Assembly (NCBI GenBank): GCA_036824465.1
Contig: DAITAC010000008.1
Coordinates: forward strand, 1-64,000
DNA from: JAKOQB01 sp036824465
GTDB taxonomy: Bacteria; Pseudomonadota; Gammaproteobacteria; Burkholderiales; Burkholderiaceae_F
Direction of reading: 5' to 3'
Length of the DNA: 64,000 nt
Shown: positions 16,956 to 25,469 of the stretch, in pieces
Position numbering within the stretch: the stretch's first letter is position 1
Layout of the letters: the number at the start of each line of letters is the position of its first letter
Position numbers and translations under genes: made by a program
The notes under the pieces: generated by a model
The model's database searches: none
The model's input: only the letters and a program-made list of their open reading frames with translations
Told to the model about the DNA's origin: nothing

Positions 16956-16977
16956 AACGCCGCCGTCAGGCGGCGTT
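16956..16977 (+). terminator. Possible terminator after fadD
   Basis: AACGCCGCC-GTCA-GGCGGCGTT forms a perfect 9-bp stem 20 bp after the fadD stop. It is followed by GCGCTTTCT rather than a clean T-run, so termination would be partial at best. Confidence 0.4.
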
Positions 16978-17050
16978 GCGCTTTCTGGGCGCGGCGATGG
17001 CAACACGGGTAACGTAGAGGCCGGCGGCGCGTGCCGCGATGGAGAATTCA

Positions 17051-17581
17051 ATGGCGCAGGATCGCAAACCCAGGCCGCGTAGCGGCGGCGCAGCGGCGGG
17101 CTTCGGCAAGCCACGCAGCCCGCGCCCACCGCGTTTTGGTGGCGAGGAACGTGCAGGAAAACCGCCCCGATTCCGCAGCGAAGCTGGCGCGGCACGACCG
17201 CCTTCGCGATTCCGAAGTGAGGATCGCCCGCCGCGCCCGGCCCGTTTCCGTGGCGAAGAGGGCGGAGCGGGAGGCGGCGATGCGGGCGATCCGTACAAGC
17301 GGGCGCAGCGTCCCTCACGCGGCCGCGAGGAAGGCGGGCGTGGTTTCACGGTGACGCTTGACCCGGATGTCGCGCGCGTGTTCCGCGGCGACGCATCGGT
17401 GAACAAGGCGCTGCGACTGGTGATGCAGTTGATGCAAGTCGTTCAGGGACCTCCGCGCGCCTCCTACGGCGATCGCCCGCAGCGCCCCCCGCGCGAGGGC
17501 TATCAGGGCAGCACAGAAGCGCGCGGGTTTGCACGCAAGCCGCGCTTCGAAGCCGGCGATGAAGGAGACATTGAGGAGTAA
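17051..17581 (+). CDS. Arginine/glycine/proline-rich hypothetical protein
   Basis: A 176-residue protein. The first 95 residues are disordered, with repeated PPRF, RFRSE, RFGGE and RGEE units. Then comes a short ordered segment GFTVTLDPDVARVFRGDASV followed by NKALRLVMQLMQVV, and an RG/PP-rich tail ending in an acidic patch. RG-rich tails of this kind often bind RNA; that is an inference only. The GFTVTLDPDVARVFRGDASVN segment resembles the short conserved core of small proteobacterial proteins of unknown function. ATG 17051 follows GGAGAATTCA; an ATG 12 bases upstream is also possible. The gene is 4 bp upstream of the glyoxalase-fold gene and probably co-transcribed. Confidence 0.7.
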   Translation: MAQDRKPRPRSGGAAAGFGKPRSPRPPRFGGEERAGKPPRFRSEAGAARPPSRFRSEDRPPRPARFRGEEGGAGGGDAGDPYKRAQRPSRGREEGGRGFTVTLDPDVARVFRGDASVNKALRLVMQLMQVVQGPPRASYGDRPQRPPREGYQGSTEARGFARKPRFEAGDEGDIEE

Positions 17582-17585
17582 ATCA

Positions 17586-17960
17586 ATGGATGCATCCGTG
17601 CTCGGACGCATCGGTCAAGTGGCGTTGCATGTTTCAGATATCGATCGCGCGGAGCGCTTCTACCGCGACACGCTTGGAATCAAACCGCTGTTCCGTTTCG
17701 GTAACCTTGCGTTTTTCGACTGCGATGGCGTGCGGTTGATGCTTGAAGGTGGCCACGAACCAACCGGCAAGCGCGAGCAGTTCTGCCTCTACTTCCGGGT
17801 CAGCGGCATCGAAGGGGTGGTGGCCCAGCTCAAGTCACGGCAGGTCTACTTCGAGCATGAACCACACAGGGTGGCAAAGATGCCGGACCACGAACTGTGG
17901 CTGGCGTTTCTGCACGATCCCGATGGTAATCTGCTCGCGTTGATGGAAGAGAAGCGCTGA
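17586..17960 (+). CDS. VOC-family (glyoxalase/bleomycin-resistance fold) protein
   Basis: A 124-residue single VOC module pair. IGQVALHVSDIDRAERFYRDTLGI is in the first beta-alpha unit and gives the first metal-ligand histidine; LAFLHDPDGNLLALMEEKR closes the second unit with the conserved glutamate. These proteins use a divalent metal in lyase, dioxygenase or resistance reactions; the substrate is not predictable. The ATG at 17586 is chosen because homologues start just before this strand. The stop codon overlaps the start of the LysE gene by 1 bp (TGATG). Confidence 0.88.
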   Translation: MDASVLGRIGQVALHVSDIDRAERFYRDTLGIKPLFRFGNLAFFDCDGVRLMLEGGHEPTGKREQFCLYFRVSGIEGVVAQLKSRQVYFEHEPHRVAKMPDHELWLAFLHDPDGNLLALMEEKR

Positions 17961-18604
17961 TGCCCGGTTCGCTCGGGATTCATGACCTGGGCCTGTTCAT
18001 CGTCGCCGGCTGGTTGCTGAATATCTCGCCTGGGCCGGACATGCTGTTTATCGCCGGTCGTGCGGTTGCGCATGGCTTTCGCGCGGGTGCCGCGGCGGCC
18101 TTCGGCATTGCAGCCGGATGCCTGGTGCATACCGCCGCGGTCGCGCTCGGCGTGGCGGCGTTGTTGGCGACGTCCGCGCTCGCCTTCGATGTGGTCAAGG
18201 TGCTAGGCGCCCTATATCTCGTCTACCTGGGACTAAAGCTGCTGTTCACGCGACCCCCAAAAGTGGCTGCGGCGCAGGGTGCCGCTGCCCCGGCGCGCGC
18301 GGGCGATCTTTTCAGGCAAGGGTTCGTCACCAACGTGCTCAATCCCAAGGTGGCGCTGTTCTTCCTCGCATTTCTGCCACAGTTCATCGATCCCGCGGCG
18401 CAATCCAGAGTCCTCGCGTTGTCAGTGCTCGGCCTGATTTTCATCGTCAACAGCCTGCCGATCATCGTCGGCACCGCTTGGCTGGCGGCGCACGCTGGCG
18501 CGCGTTTTGCGCGGGACGGCCATGCGCAGCAGTGGTTCGATCGCGGCCTCGGCGTGCTGTTCATCGGGCTGGCCGCGCGGCTGGCGTTGTCATATCGCGA
18601 TTGA
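17960..18604 (+). CDS. LysE/RhtB-family amino-acid exporter
   Basis: A 214-residue inner-membrane protein with six predicted hydrophobic segments. NISPGPDMLFIAGRAVAHGFRAG is the family signature after the first helix, and GFVTNVLNPKVALFFLAFLPQF is the conserved fourth-segment motif. LysE/RhtB proteins export amino acids such as lysine, homoserine or threonine by proton antiport. The start overlaps the previous stop, indicating translational coupling in the RG-rich/VOC/LysE operon. Confidence 0.92.
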   Translation: MPGSLGIHDLGLFIVAGWLLNISPGPDMLFIAGRAVAHGFRAGAAAAFGIAAGCLVHTAAVALGVAALLATSALAFDVVKVLGALYLVYLGLKLLFTRPPKVAAAQGAAAPARAGDLFRQGFVTNVLNPKVALFFLAFLPQFIDPAAQSRVLALSVLGLIFIVNSLPIIVGTAWLAAHAGARFARDGHAQQWFDRGLGVLFIGLAARLALSYRD

Positions 18605-18657
18605 TCTGGTCGCCGCCAGGTATTGACCGCGCGCTGCCGGGTTTGTAAGGTCGCGCG

Positions 18658-19674
18658 ATGCGCTCGCTGCGGATTGCAACCCTGAACTGCCTGAACCTCG
18701 CGCTGCCGGGGCGACGCTTCTATCCCGGCAACGAACCCTACGGTCCCGACGAATACATTGCCAAGACGCAGTGGCTGGCGACGATGCTCGACCGGCTGGC
18801 CGCCGATGTCGTGCTGGTGCAGGAGATCTTTCACGAACCGGCGTTGTCGGACGTGGTGCGCCAGTGCGCAAGCGGCGCGAAAGCCTGGTCTTTGTCGGTG
18901 CCGTTCGCGGATCAGACCGGCGACAAGCCTCGGCTCGGGCTGATCTGGCGCAGCGCGCTGCATCCGCAACTGGACTCGATCGTTGATTTGCCGCGCGGCC
19001 AGGCGGTCATGGTGCCGGACAAGGGTGAGCATGCGCAGTTCTCGCGTCCGCTGTTGCGCGCGAGGCTCGATCTGCCTGACGTCGCCGGCGGCACCACACT
19101 GACGTTGCTCAACGTGCATCTGAAGTCGCGGCGACCGGAATACCTGGACGGCGAGGACCGCTCCGATCCGCGGCTCGAGGCACGCGCGCAGTTGCGTTCG
19201 CTGGTGATGCGCGGCGCGGAGGCCGCCGCACTGCGCACGATCGTGGTCGACGCGACGCGTGGCGCGCATACGCCGCTGATCGTGGGCGGCGATTTCAACG
19301 ACGACGTCAGGTCGGTGACGACACAGATGGTGGCCGATACGTCCTGGAAGCCGGATGACCGACCGCAACGTGAACACGTGCTGTTCGATGCAATTGAAGT
19401 CGAACGCCGCCTTTCGCCGGGCCGTGGCCGCGACATCGCCTACACGATCCTGCACGGCGGCGAGCCCGAGCGGATCGATCAGGTGCTGGTGTCGGAGGAG
19501 TTCGTTTCGCAGTCCCGGCATGCGATCGGCTACATCGCCGACGTCAGCATCCTGAACGACCATCTGATCGAGCGGCGGCGGGCTCCCAATGGCGGGGCTG
19601 GCGGCGCTGCGCCCGGCCTGGGCCGCATCTACTCGGATCATGCGGCACTTGCGGTGACGCTCGTTTTCAACTGA
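18658..19674 (+). CDS. Endonuclease/exonuclease/phosphatase (EEP) superfamily protein
   Basis: A 338-residue protein with the DNase I-like fold. IATLNCLNLAL gives the first strand asparagine, VLVQEIFHEPAL the metal-binding glutamate, LLNVHLKSRRP the catalytic histidine region, LIVGGDFNDD the D-x-N motif, RIDQVLVSEEF and YSDHAALAVTL the final SDH motif. All catalytic residues are present. Substrate may be DNA, a phosphoester or a lipid head group. It has no signal peptide. The stop lies a few bases before the SD of the next gene, so the two are probably an operon. Confidence 0.88.
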   Translation: MRSLRIATLNCLNLALPGRRFYPGNEPYGPDEYIAKTQWLATMLDRLAADVVLVQEIFHEPALSDVVRQCASGAKAWSLSVPFADQTGDKPRLGLIWRSALHPQLDSIVDLPRGQAVMVPDKGEHAQFSRPLLRARLDLPDVAGGTTLTLLNVHLKSRRPEYLDGEDRSDPRLEARAQLRSLVMRGAEAAALRTIVVDATRGAHTPLIVGGDFNDDVRSVTTQMVADTSWKPDDRPQREHVLFDAIEVERRLSPGRGRDIAYTILHGGEPERIDQVLVSEEFVSQSRHAIGYIADVSILNDHLIERRRAPNGGAGGAAPGLGRIYSDHAALAVTLVFN

Positions 19675-19688
19675 ACCGGAGGCCTTCG

Positions 19689-20402
19689 ATCAAGACCTGC
19701 GGTCTTGCAACGGTTCGCATTGCGGCTGCGACCGGCCTGCTTCTGGCGACCACGGCGGCGTTGGCCGGACGGCCATTCGCCACCGAGGATGCCGGCGTGC
19801 TCGAAACGCGCGAGTGCGAGCTGGAGTCCTACTGGGTCCGCGAAACCGCGCGCAACGAGCCTTCGGCGCGAGGTTGGTGGATCCAGTCTGGTTGTGGCAT
19901 CGGCTTTCACACGCAACTCGGCGTCGGCGGTGGCCGAAACGAGGCCGCGAGCGATTCGATTTCTTCGCTTGCGCTGACCGGCAAGACGGCACTGCGCAAA
20001 CTTACTGAGACCCAGGCCGGTTTCACGCTCGCGTACAGCGCGGTTGGGGCCAGGTTGCCCGGTCAAGGATTCAAGCACGAGTCAACCGCGTTTTCGCTCG
20101 TTGTTTCAACCCCGGTCGAAAAGGAACTGCTGCTGCACGGGAACCTGGGTTGGAGTCGTTCACAATCGGAACGCGTGAACATGACCACGTGGGCGCTCGC
20201 GCTGGAGCGAACCGATGTCGTCGAGGGCCTTGATGTCGGGGCCGAAATACACGGAGACGATCGAGCGGCTGGTGCCTTCCTCGGCTGCGGCGCGCGCTAT
20301 GCGGTCATGCCGGAGAAGCTCTTCGTTGATCTTTCCTATGCCCGGCAAAGTGCTGGTCCGCGCGGCACGGTTGCCACCGTGGGCATCAAGATCGCATTCT
20401 GA
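19689..20402 (+). CDS. Exported beta-rich hypothetical protein with apparent ATC start
   Basis: About 237 residues. The frame is open from 19671, and codons 19689-19763 encode a convincing signal peptide (basic start KTCG, hydrophobic AAATGLLLATTAALA), yet there is no ATG, GTG or TTG before the TTG at 19761, which would cut inside it. A perfect GGAGG (19678-19682) sits 6 bases before ATC 19689, so ATC is the best start unless a base error hides an ATG. The mature part has alternating strands ending in VGIKIAF, typical of an outer-membrane beta-barrel C-terminus, so it may be a small outer-membrane protein. No family recognised. Confidence 0.7.
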   Translation: MKTCGLATVRIAAATGLLLATTAALAGRPFATEDAGVLETRECELESYWVRETARNEPSARGWWIQSGCGIGFHTQLGVGGGRNEAASDSISSLALTGKTALRKLTETQAGFTLAYSAVGARLPGQGFKHESTAFSLVVSTPVEKELLLHGNLGWSRSQSERVNMTTWALALERTDVVEGLDVGAEIHGDDRAAGAFLGCGARYAVMPEKLFVDLSYARQSAGPRGTVATVGIKIAF

Positions 20403-20446
20403 TCGGCAATGAGGCGGTCGGTCGGCGCGAAGCGCACGACGACGCG

Positions 20447-20737
20447 TCAGCGCGCTTCGAGCGGAGCCGTCGCGGAAGATTCGAACAGCGCGTGGCGCAG
20501 GCAGCGGTAGATGGCAGTGGCTTCGAAATGCATGCCGTTGCCGGCCTTCAGGCGGATGCGCATGTCGTTTGAGCCGGCGCGTACCGATACCTGAGCGCTC
20601 AATCCCGTCGTCTGCCGATCGCCGGAGGCAACGCGCTGACATTCGTTCAATGCTTGCAGCACGCGCTGCTGCCTTCCGGCAACGCCGGTCAACTCGACAT
20701 GAACTTCGTCACCGTGTTCGCTGACTCGCATCAGCAT
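20447..20737 (-). CDS. Hypothetical protein, 96 residues
   Basis: A short soluble protein (MLMRVSEHGDEVHVELTGVAG start) with alternating strands and one helix; no family recognised. The GGAGGCGG ribosome binding site 6 bases before the ATG on the minus strand supports translation. It converges with the preceding exported-protein gene. Codon use is like its neighbours. Confidence 0.6.
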   Translation of the reverse strand: MLMRVSEHGDEVHVELTGVAGRQQRVLQALNECQRVASGDRQTTGLSAQVSVRAGSNDMRIRLKAGNGMHFEATAIYRCLRHALFESSATAPLEAR

Positions 20738-21008
20738 GGTCCGCCTCCGTGGGTCGTGTCACAACGTTCGACGTCTGCGGTACGTTGACGATACGTTGAT
20801 GACAGCGACGGGTATCTGGACAAAACCGTACGCGATCGCCCTGCAATTCACCATAGGGTGAATGCCGCTGCGCGCTCAGAGGCTGACGGTGGCCGATACG
20901 CGGGTCGCGCGTCGCTGCGATCGCGCAAACCGACAGTCTCCCGCTTTCACTGCAGTGCGGCCTGAGTCAGGATTGACGGCTTTGACTCGATCTCCATGAC
21001 CAGTTGCG
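20738..21008. other. Intergenic region with no recognised gene
   Basis: About 270 bp between the 96-residue gene and the decayed nucleotidyltransferase. It must hold the promoter of the 96-residue gene. I see no conserved protein, RNA or repeat signal; part may be further eroded 3' sequence of the pseudogene. Confidence 0.4.
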
Positions 21009-22030
21009 TCATTTGGCGGTCGAGTTGCGGCGGGTTGCGGTGATCTCGTCAATCGAGGCCACGTATGCCAGTTGCGTAAGCACTCGCTGCAGTTCGCTCG
21101 GCAGGTCATGATGCAGGTAACGTCAGCCAAAGTCGAAACGCTCCGGCCGATAGCGCGTGCCGGCCAGTTCGATCAACGGGCGCAGCAGTCCATTGACGTA
21201 GAAGCCGAACGCGTCGAGCGCGTGGCCACGCGCGATCTCCTTGTCCAGGACCAGCCGGTAAATGGGCCACGACGCACGGATCTGTGTGAAGCGCCGGGCG
21301 AGTTTCGCTGCGTGGGCGCCGCGATCGAATGGCACTGATCTGAACTGACGGTTCCGATCGAAGTGGACGACCGGCTCGCCATGCCGCTCGCGCTCGAGGA
21401 ACTGCGCGACCGTGTCCGGCGCCAGCACGCAGCATTCGATCGCAAAGTGCGGCGGCGCGGGGTCGAGCAGATAGTGGCGCTGGCTCAGCCCGGCAAAGGG
21501 CGACGGCTCGACTCGCCAGGTGTGCACGATGCGTGCCAGCGATCCCAGCGTCTCTTCAAAGCGTTCAAAGACCCGCGCGGTGTCCTCGACCGCCGCGACG
21601 AAGTACAGATCGATGTCTTAGAGCTTGTCCGTGAATAATTCGTGCGTGCGACGGGCCGATTTGGCTTGCAGTGCCAGGCGCGAGGAGCGCGGTTTGGTCG
21701 ATCCAAATAAGGCCGGAGCACTGCTCCGGCAAGCAACAACGCAATGCGAGCCAAATCGGCCCGTCCCTTCGGGTTGCCGCCAGAAAGCCCGGCTGCGGCG
21801 TTGCACGGCTGGGCCGTAGGCCGAGCTACTGATCCTGCACCGTGCGCCTTGCATCCGGGCTTTCTGGCGGCAACGCATCGTATGAATTATTCACGGACAA
21901 GCTCTTAGAACTGGTCGAGCCTTCCGGTCGAGGCTGACCCGCCTTCAAAGCAGGTCTCGATGAAGTCCGCCGCGCTCAGAGGCGGCATGAGCTTGCCCAG
22001 CAATCGGGCACGGAACTCGAACGGACTCAC
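21009..22030 (-). pseudogene. Nucleotidyltransferase (minimal NTase fold), interrupted by MITE and stops
   Basis: The N-terminal part starts at GTG 22030 (overlapping the upstream stop as GTGA) and reads through GGSASTGRLDQF, then meets TAA and the inserted element. After the element it resumes in the same frame with DIDLYFVAAVEDTARVFERF. Together these form the NTase active-site signature GS-x9-(S)-DID, with the serine codon position occupied by TAA. The body continues to RYRPERFDFG, meets an in-frame TGA (21123-21125), and then continues coherently as RYLHHDLPSELQRVLTQLAYV to a stop at 21009. So the gene has lost function by at least three lesions. The family includes minor nucleotidyltransferases that modify antibiotics, proteins or tRNA; the original substrate is unknown. 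Confidence 0.82.
21618..21907. mobile_element. MITE-like element with 21-bp perfect inverted repeats
   Basis: The element spans 21621-21904 (284 bp), flanked by TTA (21618-21620 and 21905-21907). The ends are perfect 21-bp inverted repeats beginning GAGCTTGTCCGTGAATAA (21621-21641 and 21884-21904). Inside are three more perfect inverted pairs: 16 bp (21651-21666 with 21749-21764), 9 bp around 21721 (GCCGGAGCA-C-TGCTCCGGC), and 19 bp (21774-21792 with 21855-21873). No transposase is encoded. A TNA target duplication and GAG terminus fit IS5-family ISL2/IS1031-type mobilisation, which is inference. It splits the NTase active-site motif. Confidence 0.85.
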
Positions 22031-22446
22031 GCCAGCCCGGCTTTTCTCAGACCGGCGAGCGCGGCGGCGGTGAGCTTGTCCAGGTGCGCAAGCAGTGCGG
22101 CATCCGGCGTCGTGAAGTTGAAGCAGCTCTTGCCCTGCATGCGTTTCTTAAGCGCCGGCGTGACGTGCCGGGCGAGTTCGGGCAGGCAGTACAGCGGCAT
22201 CAGGTGATAGGACACGTACGCCTTGCCGTTGCGTACCGACCCGAAATGCACGGGGCGCTTGCGATCGTCGAGCTTGCCGGTCACCAGCGCGAAATGATCG
22301 GGTTGGTCCGCCGCGACCTGCAGTGCCTTGCCATGCCTGCGCAGGATCGATCTGAGCGCCGCGAAGGTCGCTGCGCGGCCGTCAGCCGCGCTCGCTTGCT
22401 TCCGTGGCTTGGCAGCGCCTGGCTTCGGAGTCGCCGAACGGACCAT
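22027..22446 (-). CDS. Small conserved protein, DUF1801-like
   Basis: A 139-residue soluble protein. The first 25 residues are basic and disordered; the rest has a compact fold with VHFGSVRNGKAYVSYHLMPLY and LKKRMQGKSCFNF, which look like the ligand-pocket strands of YdhG/DUF1801-type proteins. I am unsure of the exact family and no function is known. It lies 12 bp after the aryl-CoA ligase stop and its own stop overlaps the GTG of the NTase pseudogene, so the three formed an operon. Confidence 0.72.
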   Translation of the reverse strand: MVRSATPKPGAAKPRKQASAADGRAATFAALRSILRRHGKALQVAADQPDHFALVTGKLDDRKRPVHFGSVRNGKAYVSYHLMPLYCLPELARHVTPALKKRMQGKSCFNFTTPDAALLAHLDKLTAAALAGLRKAGLA

Positions 22447-22458
22447 GGCGTGCGCCGC

Positions 22459-24117
22459 TCAACCGTCCTTCGCGTCGCGCTGGCGCAGCTTGTAGCGCTG
22501 CAGCTTTCCGGTCTCGGTGCGCGGCAGCGCATCGATGAATGCGACCGCACGCGGATACTTGTATGGCGCGATCTGCGACTTGACGAACTCCTGCAGCACG
22601 CGGGCCAGGTCCGCGTCGCCCTCGACGCCGGGTTTTGGCACCACGTACGCCTTGACGATCTGGCCGCGCTCGGGGTCGTCAGCTCCGACGACCCCGCATT
22701 CGTGAACGGCCGGATGCAGCAGCAGCGCGCTTTCAACTTCGGGCCCGGCGATGTTGTAGCCGGCCGAGATGATCATGTCATCGGAACGGGCGTGATAGGT
22801 GAAGTAACCGTCGGCATCCATCGAGAACGTGTCGCCGGGCAGATTCCAGCCTTGCCGCACATAATCGGTCTGGCGCGGATCGGCAAGGTAGCGGCAGCCG
22901 GTCGGACCCTTGACCGCGAGCTTGCCAAGCGTCCCGGCCGGCACCGGATTCATGTTGTCATCGACCACGCGCGCGACGTAGCCGGGCACGACCTTGCCGA
23001 TGGCGCCGCGCTTCACGTCGGCGCCATCGGCCGCGATGAAGATGTGGATCATCTCGGTGGCGCCGATGCCGTCGATCATCTCGATCCCGGTTGTTTCCTT
23101 CCACAACTGGCGGGTCGCGTCGGGCAGCGCCTCGCCCGCCGACACGCACTTCTTCAGCGACGGAACGGAAAAACCGTTCGCCGGCTCCTTCAGCAGCAGC
23201 GCGCACTGCCGGTACATGGTCGGCGCGGTGAAGACAACGGTCGCCTTGGTCTGCGCAATCGTCGTGAGCAGCGTGTCCGGCATCAGCTTCTCCATCAGCA
23301 CCACGCTGGCGCCGGCGCGCAGCGGCATCGTCAGCAGGCCACCGAGGCCGAAGGTGAACGCCAGCGGCGGCGTGCCGCAGAAGATGTCGTCCGCAACGGG
23401 CTTGAGCACATGCCGCGGAAATGCGTCCGACATGATCAGCACGTCACGATGGAAATGCATCGTGCCCTTGGGTATGCCCGTGGTGCCGGAGGTGAACGCG
23501 ATCAGTGCCACGTCGTCGCGGTGCGTGTCGCAGCCGACGAAGTCGACCGGCTTGGCCGCTGCGCGTGTATCGAGCGAGCCGGGTCGGCGATCGTTGAAGA
23601 ACAGCACCTGCCTCAGGGTCGGGGCGAAGAACTCCGATGCGGGATCGAGGTTGTGCGACAGTTCATCCTTCAGGCGCACGTCGCACAGCGCAGCGGAAAT
23701 CCGCGCCTTGTCGATCACCGGCTTGAGTTCGCGCGCGCGCAGCAGCGGCATCGTTCCGACCGCGACCAGCCCGGCCTTGACGACCGCGAGCCAGCACGCG
23801 GCCAGCAGCGGATGATTCGGTCCGCGCAACAGCACGCGGTTGCCCGGCACCAGCTTCAGGTCCTCGACCAGCACGCGCGCGATGCGATTGACCTGCACCG
23901 TGAGTTGCTCGTAGGTGCAGGTGATCTGTCGGCCATTGACCAGTGTGCGCAGCGCGATGCGCTTGCCCCAGCCGCGCTGCACAGCGCGATCAAGCAGTTC
24001 GACCGCCGCGTTCAGCCGTTCCGGGTGGCGATACTCGGGGCGATCGAACACGAACTCCGGCCACTCGCCGCGCGGCGGCAGGTGATCGCGGGCAAAGGGG
24101 TCGACGTGCGCGCTCAC
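22459..24117 (-). CDS. Benzoate/2-aminobenzoate-CoA ligase-like AMP-binding protein
   Basis: A 552-residue adenylate-forming ligase. IAFTSGTTGIPKGTMHFHRD is the ATP-binding motif, DGIGATEMIHIF the second core motif (typical of benzoate/2-aminobenzoate-CoA ligases), and YHARSDDMIISAGYNIAGPEVE and PRTETGKLQRYKLR the C-terminal domain with the adenylation lysine. The most likely reaction is aryl acid + CoA + ATP to aryl-CoA. GTG 24117 is the start (MSAHVDPFARD). No downstream ring-degradation genes are present, so its pathway is not evident. A Bug-type binding protein gene ends 81 bp upstream in the same direction. Confidence 0.88.
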   Translation of the reverse strand: MSAHVDPFARDHLPPRGEWPEFVFDRPEYRHPERLNAAVELLDRAVQRGWGKRIALRTLVNGRQITCTYEQLTVQVNRIARVLVEDLKLVPGNRVLLRGPNHPLLAACWLAVVKAGLVAVGTMPLLRARELKPVIDKARISAALCDVRLKDELSHNLDPASEFFAPTLRQVLFFNDRRPGSLDTRAAAKPVDFVGCDTHRDDVALIAFTSGTTGIPKGTMHFHRDVLIMSDAFPRHVLKPVADDIFCGTPPLAFTFGLGGLLTMPLRAGASVVLMEKLMPDTLLTTIAQTKATVVFTAPTMYRQCALLLKEPANGFSVPSLKKCVSAGEALPDATRQLWKETTGIEMIDGIGATEMIHIFIAADGADVKRGAIGKVVPGYVARVVDDNMNPVPAGTLGKLAVKGPTGCRYLADPRQTDYVRQGWNLPGDTFSMDADGYFTYHARSDDMIISAGYNIAGPEVESALLLHPAVHECGVVGADDPERGQIVKAYVVPKPGVEGDADLARVLQEFVKSQIAPYKYPRAVAFIDALPRTETGKLQRYKLRQRDAKDG

Positions 24118-24198
24118 TGGATTGTCTGCGACTTCAGCAGGTGACCGCGATCGCGCACTGCGCTGAGTCGGTGGCTGTCATCGACGCCGTCGCGGCAG

Positions 24199-25185
24199 TC
24201 AATCCACCTTGGCGCCGGAGAACTTGACCACGCGCGTCCACTTGTCGATTTCGCTGCGGATATAGGCGGTGAACTGTTCCGGCGTGTTGCCGACCGGGAT
24301 CGCACCCTGCGCGGCAAATTTCTCTCTCATCTCGGGCAATGTCAGCGCTTTTGCAACGTCCTGCTGGATCTTGTTCACGATGTCGCGCGGCGTTCCTGCC
24401 GGTGCAACCAGCCCGAACCACGCGGTCGCGTCAAAGCCTTTCAGCCCGGCCGCTTCTTCCATGGTCGGCACATTGGGTAGCGCCGCCGAGCGTTCGCGCG
24501 ACGTGACCGCGAGCGCCTTCAGTCGCCCACTGCGAATGTGGGGCAGGGCGGATGGCAGATTGTCGAACATCACCTGTGTGTTGCCGGCGATCAGATCCTG
24601 CAGCGCCGGCGACGAACCGCGGTACGGAAGATGAACCATGTACACGCCGGTCATGCTCTTGAACAGTTCGCCGGACAGGTGGATCGACGTGCCGTTGCCG
24701 CTGGAGGCCATGTTGACGTGGCCGGGTTTCGCTTTGGCATAGACGATGAACTCCTTTACTGAATTTGCAGGCACCCCGGGATTGACCACCATCACGTTCG
24801 GCACCGCGGCGACGTTGGTGACCGCAACAAAATCGTTGAGTGGATGGAAGGGCATCTTCTGCTTGTTCTGTTCGAACAGCGGCAGGTTGATCGAGTGCGT
24901 GCCCACCGTGGCCATCAGCAGCGTGTAACCGTCAGGCGGTGATTTCGCCACGGCATCTGCGCCGATGTTGCCGCCGGCACCTGCGCGGTTTTCAATCACG
25001 ACCGGCTGGCCCCAGGTCTTCTGCAACTCGACGCCGACCAGCCGCGCGACGATGTCCGTCGTACCGCCCGCAGGAAACGGCACGACAATGCGGACCGGCT
25101 TGGTGGGAAAGGCGGTCTGGGCTTTTGCGCCCAAAGCCGTCAATGCCGTCAGTGCTGCAACGGTGGCTAGCAAAATCCTGCGCAT
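24199..25185 (-). CDS. Bug-family tripartite tricarboxylate transporter substrate-binding protein
   Basis: A 328-residue periplasmic binding protein. A signal peptide (MRRILLATVAALTALTALGAKAQ) leads into FPTKPVRIVVPFPAGGTTDIVAR, the Bug hallmark, and VIENRAGAGGNIGADAVAKSPPDGYTLL in pieces. Bug proteins bind carboxylates, nicotinate, amino acids or aromatic acids. The start is ATG 25185 with AGGAG 8 bases upstream. No TctA/TctB membrane partners are nearby, as is usual for the many orphan Bug proteins in Burkholderiales. Its position before an aryl-CoA ligase hints at an aromatic acid ligand. Confidence 0.94.
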   Translation of the reverse strand: MRRILLATVAALTALTALGAKAQTAFPTKPVRIVVPFPAGGTTDIVARLVGVELQKTWGQPVVIENRAGAGGNIGADAVAKSPPDGYTLLMATVGTHSINLPLFEQNKQKMPFHPLNDFVAVTNVAAVPNVMVVNPGVPANSVKEFIVYAKAKPGHVNMASSGNGTSIHLSGELFKSMTGVYMVHLPYRGSSPALQDLIAGNTQVMFDNLPSALPHIRSGRLKALAVTSRERSAALPNVPTMEEAAGLKGFDATAWFGLVAPAGTPRDIVNKIQQDVAKALTLPEMREKFAAQGAIPVGNTPEQFTAYIRSEIDKWTRVVKFSGAKVD

Positions 25186-25469
25186 GCTGTCTCCTTCCGG
25201 GGGTTGCGGCGAGTCTGCCGCCTTCCACGTGGGCCGTCTACAGTCATTCCAACACGCGCGTCGAGCTCCCCGCGTGCGACGTCCTGGGGGATGTGGTGCA
25301 ACCGGAACGGCAATGCCGATGGGGCGCGTTTGGTGACGCTCATCAGAGGCAACTCCGTGGGGAAACTTGGAGCCGATTGTCGAATAAGGAAAGAAAAAGC
25401 GAACAGTCAGTCGCGCTTGGCTCCCCTTTCGCAATCGCGGACTGCTCAAGCAACGCTTTCTCTGCCTGA

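Noticed and set aside
20876..21130. 84-residue frame with CIMTCRANCSECL, metal-site-like
   Set aside because: It lies across the eroded 3' part of the nucleotidyltransferase, in another frame, with no ribosome binding site.
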